NCBI RefSeq assembly: GCF_954871325.1
Contig: NC_088776.1
Location: 40,504,569 to 40,568,568 of the forward strand
DNA length: 64,000 nt
Direction: 5' to 3'
Origin: Gordionus sp. m RMFG-2023
Taxonomy: Eukaryota > Nematomorpha > Gordioida > Chordodea > Parachordodidae
In this document: positions 1 to 13,530 of the stretch, in pieces
Layout: every line of letters starts with the position of its first letter
Numbering within the stretch: the first letter of the stretch is position 1
Program-made: the position numbers and the translations under genes
Notes under the pieces: generated by a model
What the model saw: the letters and a program-made list of their open reading frames with translations, nothing else
Told to the model about the DNA's origin: nothing
The model's database searches: none

Positions 1-1179
1 ACTTTGTATCAAGTTCCAAGTTTTACAAAGATGTTTTCTGGCGATCGCTCTTTCTTCAAATGTTAGAAATATTATTTTAATAATAAATAATTTATAATAA
101 CTTAAATGAATATTAGAATTCTAAATTTAAAAAAACAATATGATTATAAATAAAAAATTATCATATCATTAAAATATTGCTGACCATTTTATTTATTGTC
201 ATTTAAATTCTATGATCCAAGCTTTTATAATGAGATAATAAACCATATAATATAAAAATGATTGTAAAAAGTACTTGATTTCTATTAGATGTTAGTTATT
301 AATAGTAGATTTATTTAATTTTTTCCTAAATTGCAAATATTATTATAAAAGCTTATTAATAACTTATATATATAATCTTGTTAATTTAGCCAAGAATAAT
401 TATGTGTGATTATCTAATTAACAGATAATTAGCCTAATCTCTAATAAAATAAGTATTTAAAGAAAAAAACATGGTATTAATTGATATATAATGTTGATAA
501 TAAAAAAATATTTAATTTGAAAAGAAATCACCAATTTAAAAACTTCCCCCAAGGAAAATTAAAATTTCAAATATAGATTAATAATTTAAAATTAATTATT
601 TTTTAAAACAACTGGTTCAAAATTATTATAACGGTTCGGTTTGCTCTTTTTATATTTTCTTTATAACGGTTCGGTTAAGGTTACGGTTCAGAAAATCCTA
701 ACGGTTCATTCCGGTTTGGCGGTTCAGTTCGGTTCGAAACCCTGGAACCAATAATATAATTTACTTATCATGTTGATTTTCAAATATGAATTAAGGAAAT
801 TTTAGAATGACTAATTTATGTAATATTTGCCAAATTGAGGTATTTTTAAAATTTACGAATAACGACTGACTACCTATTGAGCCATGAATGATTGCTCATT
901 ATTTATATTTTTATGCGAATTGAATAATTATTTTATTTTTATTCACTCGATTTGAATATTATTCATTCAGATTATTGCTCATGGAATCGAATGTTTAATG
1001 TTCGAAAAAAATTTTTTATTTGAATAAATAAATATTCGCGAATCCACGCATGTAATCGAAAATTCAATATTCGACATGAATAATTTTATTCGAATAATCA
1101 GAAATGGATATTCGCGAATCGAATCATGTTCATTTTAAATTAACACGCTATAACAAAAAAATCTATTTAAAAAAATTAG
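1..1179. other. Intronic or upstream sequence of the hnRNP Q/R gene; no exon seen
   Basis: No coding exon could be recognised here; the RRM1 body expected upstream lies outside the window or is not visible. The stretch is A+T-rich. Around 630-745 there are several copies of an ACGGTTCGGTT-like motif ending in GGTTCGAAACCCTGG, which resembles one terminus of a DNA transposon whose partner end I could not find. Around 900-1130 there are TTCGAATATTCG-like motifs similar to the subterminal sequence of the BED-hAT at 39837-41620. Confidence 0.5.
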
Positions 1180-4100
1180 CTGAACAATTACGAGATCAGG
1201 CCTGGAAAATATCTAAAGCTCAACATATCTATCCCTAACTTGAGGTTATTCGTTGGTAATATTCCAAAATCCAAAGGGAAGGACGAAATATTTGAAGAAT
1301 TTTTGAAACTTACTGGTCATTTTTTAATATATATTATATTTATACCATTTTCTTATCTGGTTTTATTTTTTATTCATTATATCAATATTGAACTCTAACA
1401 AAACTAGGAAAAATCATTACATCTTGTAGGAATTTATTGGGCGTTATTTTCAAATATCTTTTTTCCCTTCTGTGATTCTACTTAAAATTTTATTTTTCTC
1501 AATTTTATTCGACTATGGTATTCAATTTTATTATAGGGTTTTTTCAAAAAAATGTTGCTCAATAAAGATAGGTTTTACTTTATAGCACCAAATTTTTGGT
1601 TATTTATTGTTTCCCATTTACCCACGGTAAGATACTTATAGGCTAATATTTTTTAAATATATTTAAAACAAAATATTTAGATGGCCTAGTGGACGTTATT
1701 GTTTATTCAACTCCCGGTGAGAAACGCAAAAACAGGGGGTTTTGCTTTCTTCAATACGAAAGTCATTTGGCTGCTAGCGTTGCTAAAAAACGTTTAACCA
1801 ATAACCTTCATAGCAATATAAACCCCACTGGTCTAGGTCCTGGCCCTTATTATTACAATTTAGGTATTTTTTTTATTATGATATGCAGAAATATTTTAGA
1901 TTAATTTGGAAACTATAAGAAGAAAAGGTAGTTATGATTTTATAAACATAGAGGAAGCAGTTTTATAATTATAAATACTATTGTGACTTTGACCAAGATT
2001 TAGTTGTTCATTTAAATACTGAGGAGGTTAAAGTACATTAAACTTAAAAATTTTTCTCTATGTGCAGATACCTATAGATAGTGTTGTTAAACGGCTCATT
2101 TTGAGCAGATTTTTTAAAACGGCTAACTCAATATTTTATTAGGAAAATTATTATGCAAGCATTAAGATTTTGTTTATAAGTGGCATAAAGGTTTGAACAT
2201 CTATTAACTTAATCTCGAGACAATATTTTTCTGGCTAAAATATTTAGCTAGCCATTTTTAAAAATCGTCTCAAATCGAGTTAACAACACTACCTATAGAT
2301 ATTTTAATTTAGCAAGCCTGGTCCGGATTTGCATTTCTTTTTTCGTCTCTGGACTTAATTTTTTTACATTAGATTTGTGACCGGCCCAGATTTGTAAAAA
2401 AAGAAATTGGGGGTTTTAAATAAGAGTTTTTTATATTATAGTATATTGCCATATATATAAATCATAGAGATGCACTAATAGGATACTTGGTTAATATTGG
2501 CATCTGCCCATACTTTTAATTTTAACAGTACCCAAAAATGATAGTTAACCTTCATAAATTAAAAAAAAATTTAGCCTAACAAGCTATGAATTTTTAAATA
2601 TATTTCATCTATATACAATTTTTAATCGCCTTTTACTTTTATAATTAAATGATATATATTTTTACTTTTATTTCCAGTAAATTAAATATACTACATTATT
2701 CTCTGGTACCAATGGTATTGGTGCTATTATAAATAATATTTTGTAACAGGTTTACCACGATACAGTACAGCTATTCGCCAATTACAAAATTGATATTTTT
2801 TAGTCCAAAATCAAATATATTTTATACCTTTTTTTTAACTATTCGAAATTTAGATAGGGAAATGCGCTATTGCCCCTTTCGATTAAGCTGTAGCTTACAA
2901 AAACTCAATATTTGCTGTAGCCATAAAAACTATGGCTAATAGTTCCTAACCATGGCTATTGGCCATAACCCTTTTAAATCACCACGACTAATATTTCACT
3001 CCTAAAATGAATAATTTTTTTACGGTTTCCAGGTAATAACAATGCTCCTACCGGGAATCTCAATTACAATTGGCCCTTTAAGAGGGTTTGGAATTGTGAC
3101 ATCATAGTTGAATGGGCTCAAGTTCAAGAAGAACCTCCTCAAGAGACTATGGCTAAAGTTTAAAATCGATTCTAATTTTTTTTACTAATATTTATTTAAT
3201 TATTGATTGATTATTAATATCAAAATTAAAAGATTGTTATAAATTCATTTACGAATTTTTACATTAAATTTTTTTAAAAAATAAAGGTAAAAGTGCTTTA
3301 TGTTAGCAATCTCACAAATAGTGTAGAGGAGTCGGAACTCAAAAAGGCATTCGAGCGATTCGGTCCTGTCCAACATGTCAAGAAGGTTTTAAAATATATA
3401 TGATTAATTTGTATAGTCAAAATTATAATATATAGTAATTAGGGATGTACACGGGAAAATTGATTCAGGGAAAATAAAGGAAAATTAGGGGAAATATCGG
3501 AAAATTAAAAAATAACCACAAAACACACTTTACACCTTTCATTTTTTTATTAAATAACTTTATTAAATTTGGGGAACTAAGGGGAAAAAATAATTAAACA
3601 ATAAAGACAAAAATACACTGTAAACATTCATTTTTTTTGAATAACTTTATTAATTACAAGAAGCATGTATTATAAATTACATTTAAAAATCATGGGATGC
3701 TAATGAAATAGCATCAACATCTTCATGGGATGCAATTGAAATATTTGATATTGATAAATCGAAATCTGAACTCCTTTGATGATATCCCGAACATTATGTA
3801 TTTGTGTGATCCTTTAAATGTTATGCCTCTTTGATATCAATTTTCGACTCTTTCACTCTTTATTCTATTACTCGTTTTTGAATGAATTTTTCCAAAAACT
3901 GACCAGACTCTTTCTGACGAGACTTAAGGGTGGTATTGAAAGACATCTTACTGCCACTTGATAAAGGGGTTTATTTGTGCACAACCTTTTCCGCCTATGG
4001 GTGGTTTGGTATGGATCGAGCTCTCCCATATGCCAGCTCCTTTATAGAAAATAAACCTTGTTTTGGACGATATTCTGCTAAATTACGCATAATTTTCCAA

Positions 4101-7100
4101 TATCGCGATTAATTTGGCCTGAAATAATATTTATTAAATTTAAAGCTAACTCGCGGTCTCTTAATTTCATACAATAATATCTAGTCCATAAGATTTGTTG
4201 CATAATGATATTCTTAGCAACAAAATTTATTTCGTTTGTTTTAAATCATTTTCATTAAAAATAAAAATTTATGTTTTGATTTTGGCTTTTATATCCCAAA
4301 ATATTTCTGGTACGTCAGATAATATCGCTATTTCTGATTCTACAATTATAATTTTGTTATAAATAAATTCCAATTATTTTTTTAATAACCTCATTAAGTT
4401 TCATTTTCAGGCTAATTTGATTTTCTTTAATCAAATCTTCTAACATTTGAATATTTTATTGTAACTTTTTATTTTCTAAAACTTTTGAAGAAAACCAGTT
4501 AATAGACGAAGTGGAAGATCTTTTGGTTATCCTATTTATACCATAATCAATAGAATCACCTGAACAATTTGAATTTATATTTCCAAATGATCGACATGAT
4601 TTAACGGGATGGGCATTACTATAAAATGGATATCGGAAACCTTCATAAAAGTTGTGTCATTTCAAACATCTATTGGAACTATTAAAATTATTATTAAATT
4701 TACAAGAATCACCAAATTTATATCCTTATGGACTTGTAAATTGTCTTGTCTGATGATTATTATTATAATTAGTTCTAAATTTCATTTTTATTTATTTTAC
4801 AAATTTCATTGAAATTTGGAGAAGTCAATAAAAAAAACTAAATATTTTAAAAATTTATAAAGAGGAAATGTAATCTATTAATTATAGTAATAATTAGAGA
4901 ATGTTCTATTCTAATATATTGTTATAATTAATATTCCAGGTAAAATATTCATTTTTCGGGTTCTCAAATTTTACAATATTAGTCATTGACAAATGTTTGG
5001 ATACTATCCTTTAGTATGTTCTATCTAAGCTTGGCAGGATTTCTTCTAATAAAGCAGTGGCAAAGTGATTATTTCTCAAATATTAATATTAATTTTTTTT
5101 TATTTTTTTTTAAACCTCTAAATTATTAGATTAGATTAAATATATGAGGAGCGCATCATAGATTAAAATATTTCCAAGCACACATCAATTAGTTAACATA
5201 TTTCTTAAATCAGAATTTATACTAGTATTTTTCCATCTTCAACATGTTTGCATGATCCTTAACTACATGTCATCGTCCAATTAAAATCATAATCGATTTT
5301 TAGATTTTCTTATATTTGTTAAATTTTATTCATAAATCCTCACATTTATAAAATCCAATTTTTAAAAAAAAAATCTAAACACTCTGGTGATTACAAAGTC
5401 GCTATTATAGCGGAGATTTACCTTTAGGTTTTTTCCACTTAATTCATTAATTTATGATAACTCAAATTGTTCTAAGGTTAAAGATTACGCATTCGTTCAT
5501 TTCGGGGAGCGTGATCACGCGTTACAAGCTATGAAAGAGATGGAGGGTAGCAAACATATACAAGGCCAGAACGGAATACCTATAAAAGTTTCTTTAGCTA
5601 AGCCACCTTCCGACAAAAAGAATACCACAAATAACAGCAACACGAGTTCTAACGTGGCGTTGACGTTGAACGGAAGGAGAGGAGATTTCAATAATAATAT
5701 TAATAGTAATAATAATAGCAACAAAGAGGCCTTCTTGAATTATGGCGGGAACGGAGTTTACGGAAATTTGGGCAATAATTTTGGACAGATAGTCAATCAG
5801 GCCAACCAGTGCTATTATTACTATGTGTAAGTGTTTCTGATTCATTTGTGTGTTATATATTAGTTTTTTTTAAAATTATTTAATTAAAAATTCAAATAAA
5901 TTTATAATTAATATTTTCCCATTTTTCTTTTCGCAAAATTTAATTACTAGCGGTCGCAGGCCTAACAATTTTAGCAATTTAAACCCCGGATTTAATACCT
6001 TAAACACAGCCGCCTTTCCTGCCCCTCTCTATAACCCGCACTCAACCCGGCTCAACAAATATTACCATCTCTCTGAAGGGGGTGCGTTCCTTCCTTCCCC
6101 CAATTCTCACATTCACCCTTCCTCTAACATAAATTATCCTATGTATTATCCGCCTGTTATGCAAAATCCTAGTCAACTAAGCTACTTATCGAATTTTCAA
6201 AATATACAAAACCATCAAAAATCTAACGATATTATGATAGATGGTGCTAATCCGATTAATAAAGAAGAAATTAATAACAGTGTAAACAGTATCAATAATG
6301 CGACTAATAATCTGAACTTAGTTGAAAATAGTAACTACAACTGTAACGTTCCCAATTGTAATATGCTCAGTTGTAGCAGCAATATAGACGTTGATAGACA
6401 GCCCCAGATTTACAATAATGGGTAAATAAAGTCTTTTAAAAAAAAAATTCTTCTTTAATTCCCCAAATTTTCTCGATTTTTTGATCAGCCCTTTTCATTA
6501 AAATATAGAAAGTACATTTTAATTTTTTTAATCAATACATTATTTTAAAAATCTAAATTTTATATTATAAAAAAGAAACGATTATTCATTATACCTAACC
6601 AATATAAGTTTTCGGACACTATAATGTCGAATTTTGAATAATTTTACAAATATCCCAATGTTTAATAGAGTTGCGAATTATTTGTACGAAAATTGTCTGG
6701 CTGCTAGCCCTGGAAGATCTTTAGTTAATAATGCGCCTCCATTATCACCTCTTAATCCGAAATCTTACGAAACTGGTAAGTAAGCATAGTATCTTTTTTA
6801 AAGTTATTATTATATTTGAGGTTTATAGTAAATATTTATCAGATGTAGTAGGACCTGGGGGATTATTATAATACAGTAAATATGTAATAAAGTTAAGGTA
6901 AGTTATAGTCCCGACTTGACTCCGGACTAAAATTCAAATATCGGTCCCTTAAATGGTCCGCTATTAGGGGTGGGACCTTTGAACTTCACTATTAAAAAAA
7001 GCGATGAGATCATTTAACCTTCATTTTTACTCTTTAGACTCTTTTGATCCCGATTTATATACTCCTCACCATCCATCGAACGGTGGCTATTATTTCAATT

Positions 7101-7720
7101 ATTACAACTTATATCATCAACCTCCTCCCACTCCTCAAAATGGCGCATCTGTTTCTTCCCCGGTCTGCAATATTTCCAATCATCATAATAGTAATTCCAC
7201 TCAGTTCATCGGGTCTCCAGCTGAAACCAATACTAGTCATAATGGCGGGCCTACCCCATCTCCATACTTTCAATTTAACAATGCGGCTTATCTATTACCT
7301 TCTCAGGGTTTTACTGCCGATCCTCCCCCTTATTACTTTACCGTGCCGAGAGCGCATCAGTCCTTTCAAAACTCTCAAATTTTAAATGGTAACCTTAATA
7401 TTTTGAATAAAAACAAGCAGGAGAGTAACAATAACTATTACAATGTAAAATCGAATCCTAAATCTAACGTAAAACTTAGCGCTCACAAGTATATTTATAG
7501 TCAAAATGATCAACATACTGCAAATAATGGGCTGAACAATATCGTTAATCACAATGCATCTTCGAATCACCATCATAAAAGGTCTAAAGGAGGGAAACGG
7601 GATAATATATCTTGTGATAATAGTGACACTTATAATATGACAGACTTATGTACTAAAGATAGTGATATTAGTGAGAAAACGACGGGGATTGGAATTATGG
7701 TTGTAGACAAAAATAGTTGA
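1180..7720 (+). CDS. SYNCRIP: hnRNP Q/R (SYNCRIP/Syp) RNA-binding protein, 5' partial, eight exons
   Basis: Exons by GT-AG sites and phase: 1180-1315, 1681-1863, 3033-3157, 3287-3385, 5477-5826, 5951-6421, 6669-6775, 7038-7720 (stop TGA). Lengths sum to 2154 nt, exactly 718 codons with the stop. The first exon ends RRM1 (NNYEIRPGK) and starts RRM2 (RLFVGNIPKSK). RRM2 continues with RNP1 KNRGFCFLQY and DIIVEWA. RRM3 has VKVLYVSNL and KDYAFVHF and ends SLAKPPSDKK. These RRM joins and the KPPSDKK ending are the SYNCRIP/Syp pattern; the family binds mRNAs and acts in splicing, stability, transport and translation. The tail after RRM3 is Asn/Tyr/Pro-rich, and I saw no RGG-rich block like the vertebrate one. 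The loop before the last RRM2 strand is about 34 residues longer than usual. The N-terminal acidic region and most of RRM1 lie outside the window. A1CF/RBM47 fits less well because of the MAKVKVLYV linker. Confidence 0.92.
2079..2291. mobile_element. hAT-type MITE (TAGTGTTGTTAAA family) in intron 2 of the hnRNP Q/R gene
   Basis: This 213-bp element has inverted ends TAGTGTTGTTAAACGGCTC and ...TTAACAACACTA. It is flanked by a perfect 8-bp direct repeat CCTATAGA (2071-2078 and 2292-2299), the target duplication expected of hAT superfamily transposition. It has no coding capacity. It shares its ends with the copy at 28923-29148 and with the 4.3-kb element at 47339-51677. It sits inside an intron, about 215 bp beyond the exon 2 donor. 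Confidence 0.9.
3840..4130 (-). pseudogene. hAT transposase C-terminal (dimerisation) fragment in intron 4
   Basis: Read on the minus strand, this intronic stretch gives SSERVWSVFGKIHSKTSNRI, the conserved hAT C-terminal dimerisation signature (SER.WS..G.IHSK..NR). Upstream there is weaker similarity that includes GIWESSIHTKPPIG. Frames change and stops occur, so it is a dead remnant. Neither ends nor a target duplication could be fixed; the element may span about 3440-4860 within the 2.1-kb intron 3386-5476. Open frames on the opposite strand at 3930-4112 and 4609-4812 are not coding. Confidence 0.6.
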
Positions 7721-10366
7721 TCTTCTTACCCATTATCGATATAATTCAAATATAGTCATTTTATAAAATCAAATCATTTGTCGCAAAACATTTTCCCTGT
7801 CCCCATTGCAATAAGCAAATTAAATTAGGAATTATTAAAGAGAGAATGACTGATTGCCTGGGCACATTTATTTTCCTTTTTTTTAAAGTTAAATATTTCA
7901 AAACTTATTTCTTTTGAAAAAAAAACAAAATTTTATATAATCTTTTTATTTGAAATATTTACGGATTGTTTTTTGAAATTTATATTATTATAGCACATTT
8001 ATTCAATTGAGCTTTAAGAAATTCAAATTATATAACATTTTATTTATAATTATTTTACCCTTAAAACCCATCATTTCATTAGATAATGTTAATTATAAAA
8101 GTATTATGTGTCAAAGGAATACACATCAACACTTCGAATCTTCCTCTCATTTTCGCACAGTGATATCTAGGTTATTTAATTTAAATCACCACCAAATCCA
8201 TAACCTTTACATTAAAAAATTTTTTAATACCTAATTAAGCTTACAAACAAAAAAATGATGACAAATAAATTTTATATTGTATATGAAAACAAAATTTGAT
8301 ATTATATTTTTTGGAATGTGTTTTTTATTTTCTAAATTTTATATATAAAAAAAAGTTTCTTGTTTTTATTTTCCCGCTAGTTTTTTATCGCTTTTATTTA
8401 TATTTACTATCATTAGAAACCAGGGTCGTTCCTGATCGAAAATTGAAATTTTATGCAAACTGATCAGCTTCTAAAGGGACACCTTGTGGATCTCTTATTA
8501 TTATATTACAATATTTAGATTAATAATTTGCCCCCCAAAAAAAATCAATTTTTTTAAATAGAAAAGTTTTTCGTGCAACATTAAGGTTAATGCATAATTT
8601 GTGTGTTTCAACGTTTAACATGTTGGAGAGAAATGTTAATTTAATATTTAATAATTTGTTTTTATTATATATATATACTAATATTATATTATTATCATTT
8701 ATATTATTTTTTATATTTGATCATGTATATAATAGGAATTGTGAATTTAGCAATATATATTTTTTAGATTTTTATCGCGGATATTATATTATAACTTATA
8801 GGACATAAGGATAGGTTGAAGATGAACACATTTTAGGAATAAAATATTATGACTCATATTTTATATTATATATAAATATTAATATTTACCTATTATTTAT
8901 ATAAATATCAAACGCAAATGTGTGAAATAATAAATAGATGGATACAAATGAAATTATGAAATATTACACAAAAATTGGGATATAGAGGTTTGCAACGGGT
9001 AATGTTTAGGAATCATATAAACAAAATAAGCAACAAAAAAAGTATTTCTAACTTAAATTAGCAAGAAAAAATTTAGACGTTCTCCAAAGTGTTTAGGGGG
9101 CTTGAGTTCCTGTGTCTCCCTAGCCACACTATTGGGGTTTATCCTCCATCTCTTTGTTTCTTTTGCCTGATTAAAAACTCACCCGTTGCTCATTCTCTTT
9201 CTTTAAATTTATAATAGTTATTTTTAATTCATTTTCTTTACCCATTTAAAAATTAATTTTTCACAATTGTTTTTATGTTAAAAATGAATAAATATCGGAA
9301 AAAGGAGAATGAAGCTAAATTAAAATTATTTATTTTCATGCAAAAAGGTTAAAGAGAACAAAATATTAATTAAAAAGACAAAAAATTAAAATCAGTGAAA
9401 TATTCATATTCGATTTTAATTACTATTTTAATTACTCGCACGAATTAAATAATTTAATTAATATTCTGCGATTTTAATAATTGTATTATTCGTAATCATA
9501 CAAATCGAATCATAAACTTTTTAAATATTAATTATAGTTATACGTCCCGCTTAGGTTGCGCTGTCCTCTAAATAAACTTTTGTACCGCGAAAAATTCAAC
9601 AGTCATCAAGTACTTCAAAAATATCTTTACATATAAACTAAAATGCCTCAATGATGTAAATTTTGAGAATGCTTTTATTAGTAAAATTTATTATTATATA
9701 TAATCATTTAATTATACTTTTTGTATATAGATGAAAATTTTAAAAAATTTTAAGCTCATTTTAAAATTTTAACATAAATTATGCAAACTTTACTTAATTA
9801 TAATATATATATATCTTAAAGGGAAATTTTATTTATGCCTAGATATATTTAAAAAATATCGGAGTCTTCTAAAGAGCATGTCTGCTACTAAGAGATAGTT
9901 GTCACTTGTTTTGCAATTGATTTTTTTTCAATTTGGAGCTTAAACTTAATTTCTTTCATAAAAACATCCGCAAATTACTTTAAAATCATTCTTTAAACAT
10001 GAATTATAAGAAGCGTTATCTCTGGATCTTAATTTATTTGGCCATTAGTATAAAGTAATATAAAGTTTGAATTTTATTAAGGACTTACACCATGAAGATC
10101 TTTTATGTAATTTGCTTTACAAGTAACCGAATATTTTTATAAATGAAATCGTTTTCTACTTCTCTCCATCTTTAAAATTAATCCTAATTTTTCTAAAACA
10201 GCAATAATAATTTTACTAACTGTCGCCTTTGATAACAACGATTTTATAAAACATCTTCCCTTGGATTTTGTTATATCGAAAGTCTCCTCTTATCTTTTCT
10301 AAGTTTGCTCCTTATAGCTTTCTCTGACGATTTTATCACACCAAAGAAATTTCCGTAATTTTTTAT
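7721..10366. other. Intergenic region with nothing recognisable
   Basis: This is A+T-rich sequence after the hnRNP Q/R stop. The first few hundred bases are presumably 3' UTR, but no polyadenylation site could be fixed with confidence. Open frames at 8007-8234 and 8590-8808 are short, made of codons typical of A+T-rich noise, and match no family I know. Confidence 0.5.
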
Positions 10367-12600
10367 TTACAAATTTGCTGTGTTTTGATCCCCTGTAGGA
10401 TAAATTTGTATAACTAATAAATTTATTATCTCTAATGCTTGTTTTATTATATGGTTATTATTGCAAATCTGTCTACAAACGATATCGTCCGTTTTATTTA
10501 ATTCTGCTATTAAATTTTTGACTACATTGGCAAATGAACACAATTCGTTACGTAATTTAACACTCAATATATTTGCCAATTGTGCTAGTTTTTCCAAGGT
10601 CTTTTTAGAAATACCTTTACTATTTATTTCATCAAAATGCCTTGGATGCAAATATTGCACATTCAAAATAAGCACTCTATTCGCAGAAAACCGTTCTGAC
10701 AAGCTGTTTACAATTTGATAAATTATAGGACGAAATACTCCGACCCTATAAAGGTCAATCGATTCTTGAGGACGTTCATCTTGGCTTTCGTCACTATATA
10801 TTCTCTTCGCTCGTCCTATTCGATTTTTTGGCACAACATTCTGTACCCAAATACTCTCCGGGAGTTAAATATGAAAGTGTTTCATTTAAATTAGAAGCCA
10901 TTTTTATTGCTTTATTTTGAATCGATGTAATAGTTATCGATGATACAGGAAACTTAGCATCTTCCATGCTGACAATATCTAAATTTTTAATTTGAAAATA
11001 TAATGACAGTAGTCCCATTATTTTAAAAATTACTTAATATATTATAGTTGTACTTAGAGTATTAAATTTACATAAATTATTGATCAAAGACTGCGCTTCT
11101 AATGAGGTTTTTGCCTCAAATAATTTATTATCTATATATTATAAGTTGAAGTGCATTTATCGTTATTGGGAGCAAGCTCTCTTTACCATTCCATCTAAGA
11201 GATTTTTCACGTGCCGACCACCTTGTCTCACCTATTTTTTGCAGCCTTCTCAACTTATTTTGGCCAAATGAATTATTCTGTTTCACTCAAGCATCCATCC
11301 TTTTATGTGATTCACCAAAGAAACTTGCTAGTTTGTTCAATAATCCAAATAAATTTTTGCCTTCAATATTATCACATGAATCACATATACAGAAATTTAA
11401 TATGTGACTGTAACGCCAAAGATACAAACTACGGAGCTTCTTGTTTAATAAGAGCTTGCAACCCAACAAATTTATCGCGCATATCTGCAGCACCATCAAA
11501 TGATTCTCCAATTATATTTCTCACCTGAATTCCATGTTTTAAAAAGCATTCACTCAAGATAAAATCCTTTTCCAGAAGAGTTTGTAACTTTTGTAAGTGC
11601 GAAAAGCCTTTCTGTTATTTTGCCATTATATATGTATTGTAGGCAAATTGTTGCTTAATCATAAACGCTAATGTCTTGAGTTATCCATTTGCAAAATAAA
11701 CCCTCTGTTACCCATCTCCTTTTTTATTAAATTCCTGATTAGATCAAGAACAACATCAATAACTTTGTTAACAGTTGTTTTTGGCAATAGGTTATAAGAG
11801 AACCTCTTTCCTTCGATTTTGATTTGTTAAAGAGTAGGCTTTATTGCATTATATTAGTTTTATTGTACTACATTTTCTAATTACCATTCGATAATATAAT
11901 TTAGCATTTATTGGTTGTATAGGATGTTGCATTAAAAATGTATGTTTTTGAGGTACAGTAGCTGTTAATTGCAACTTAAAATTTTCATGTATGCATATAA
12001 TTCTAAAGGAAATACTGTAGCATCCCCTGAATAAATTTGTGGCATATCTGGGAAGGAGCTCTTTAAAAGAATAGATGATGAAATTGTTACAGATAAATAT
12101 GACTTTAATATTCCTATATATGGCGAAATTGTTTCCAATGTCAATAATCCACTTTACGAAATATGAAGGCATTATTGATGTAGTTGCTTCTGATAAGTGT
12201 GAGGATAATAAAGATGGAATTGTTGTAATTATAGATAATTTATTTTCAAATATATTAATGATTTATCTGCTGTAATGGTGGCTAATGTAGTTTTAGGTGG
12301 GCGTGGCAATGATTGAACTGATGCAATAATAAATGAAGATGTTGCAGACAATATAGTTGTTTTAGGTAGATGAATAAAAGGCAGTTGTTGATATTCCTAA
12401 AAAAAAATTTTTTTTTACATGAAGTAATAGTATTAGATATTATTATTTATCAAAGATAATGTTGTTTTGGATCTGCACCAGCTGCTTTGATACCAGCACC
12501 ATATTTTTTCTCTTAATTTTTTAGCTCCACCTATAAATTTACATTTGGCATTTCTATGCATGATATTTAAAAATATATCACTTTAACTAAAAATAATACA
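10367..12600 (-). pseudogene. Decayed ZMYM1-like hAT transposase
   Basis: Successive minus-strand segments in family order match the hAT transposases often annotated as 'zinc finger MYM-type 1-like'. They are: a Lys-rich N-terminal piece GGAKKLREK near 12540-12500; QHPIQPINAKL near 11930; FDGAADMRDKFVGLQALI near 11480 (the DGA.NM motif); YSHILNFCICDSCDN near 11400; LQKIGETRWSAREKS near 11240-11210 (the TRW motif); and YRVGVFRPIIYQIV with ERFSANRVLI at 10770-10660. At least three frame changes separate the pieces, so it cannot make a protein. I did not see the final dimerisation domain and could not fix terminal inverted repeats. The family normally cuts and pastes DNA with 8-bp target duplications. 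Confidence 0.8.
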
Positions 12601-13094
12601 TTGTTACCCATGATTAATATAAACAAGATAAGTGTAAAATTAAATTTAATGCAATTTTTTTGAAGAATTGTATTTTAATATAAGGTAATAAAGTCATCCT
12701 GTTAGGTTATCCTTTCATATGTGATGTTGCATAAAACATTTACTATTATTCATTTATAACTTAAGGCTAAAAAAAATGTCTCAAGAACTGGAAATTCAAA
12801 TAAAATTCATATTTCATATAAAATTACTTATTTTTATAAAAATCTTATGAACCAGCCAGTAATAATAAAAAAAATATTATTGTATATGGTTACAAAATAT
12901 GAATAAGTTGTTTACTCTCGACTTTTTACATACATCTCAATTCAATGATCATGTAAATAAGTGTAGAAATAGCTATATAAAGTTGATTATTATATTTGGT
13001 TTGTACAATTTTACTAAATTTTTATAAATAATAAGTAAATTGTTATAATCTAAATATTAGGTAAGATTTTAAAAATCTGTTTTCCTTGACCTTA

Positions 13095-13290
13095 TGTTGA
13101 TTGATTGATTTTTAATTTAACTTAAGTTGCTATTATATAAAATATATATTTCGTTTAAATTGTTTTTTTTTATAATACATATATATATATGCCTTATTTT
13201 ATATTTATTTTTAGTATCATTTTTTAGTTTTAGAATAAAATAATTATAACTTAAAACCGTTTTTCTTACCATCGTTATTGTTGTATAACA
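13095..13290 (+). repeat. 5' LTR of the Ty3/gypsy-like element
   Basis: The 196-bp repeat starts TGTTGATTGATT and ends TTGTTGTATAACA. It aligns along its whole length with 16753-16932. The next base begins the primer-binding-like TGGTGCCCCGG. Confidence 0.88.
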
Positions 13291-13530
13291 TGGTGCCCCG
13301 GAATGATAACTCACAATGATATATAAAAAAATCTCATATATACTGTGCATATCCCGATAAATATAAAAAAATAAAACAAAATTTTTGGAATTATGTAATA
13401 AATTATAAAAATTACTCGACATAAAGGACATACAAGGTAAATTTAAAAAAAAAAAATTGAATACATAATAGTGACAATATGTATCTTTGCTAATTTAAAT
13501 AAGTTTTTAAAATAAAAATCTGCATTATGG

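Noticed and set aside
5515-5845. Leu/Ile-rich minus-strand frames
   Set aside because: Antisense of the RRM3 and Asn-rich exon; AAT/AAC codons give Ile/Val/Leu runs on the other strand.
7044-7576. Hydrophobic open frames that look like membrane proteins
   Set aside because: They overlap the last coding exon of the hnRNP Q/R gene in other frames; the real frame continues the upstream exons in phase.
12075-12275. Plus-strand 66-codon frame
   Set aside because: Opposite the degraded hAT transposase and without similarity of its own.
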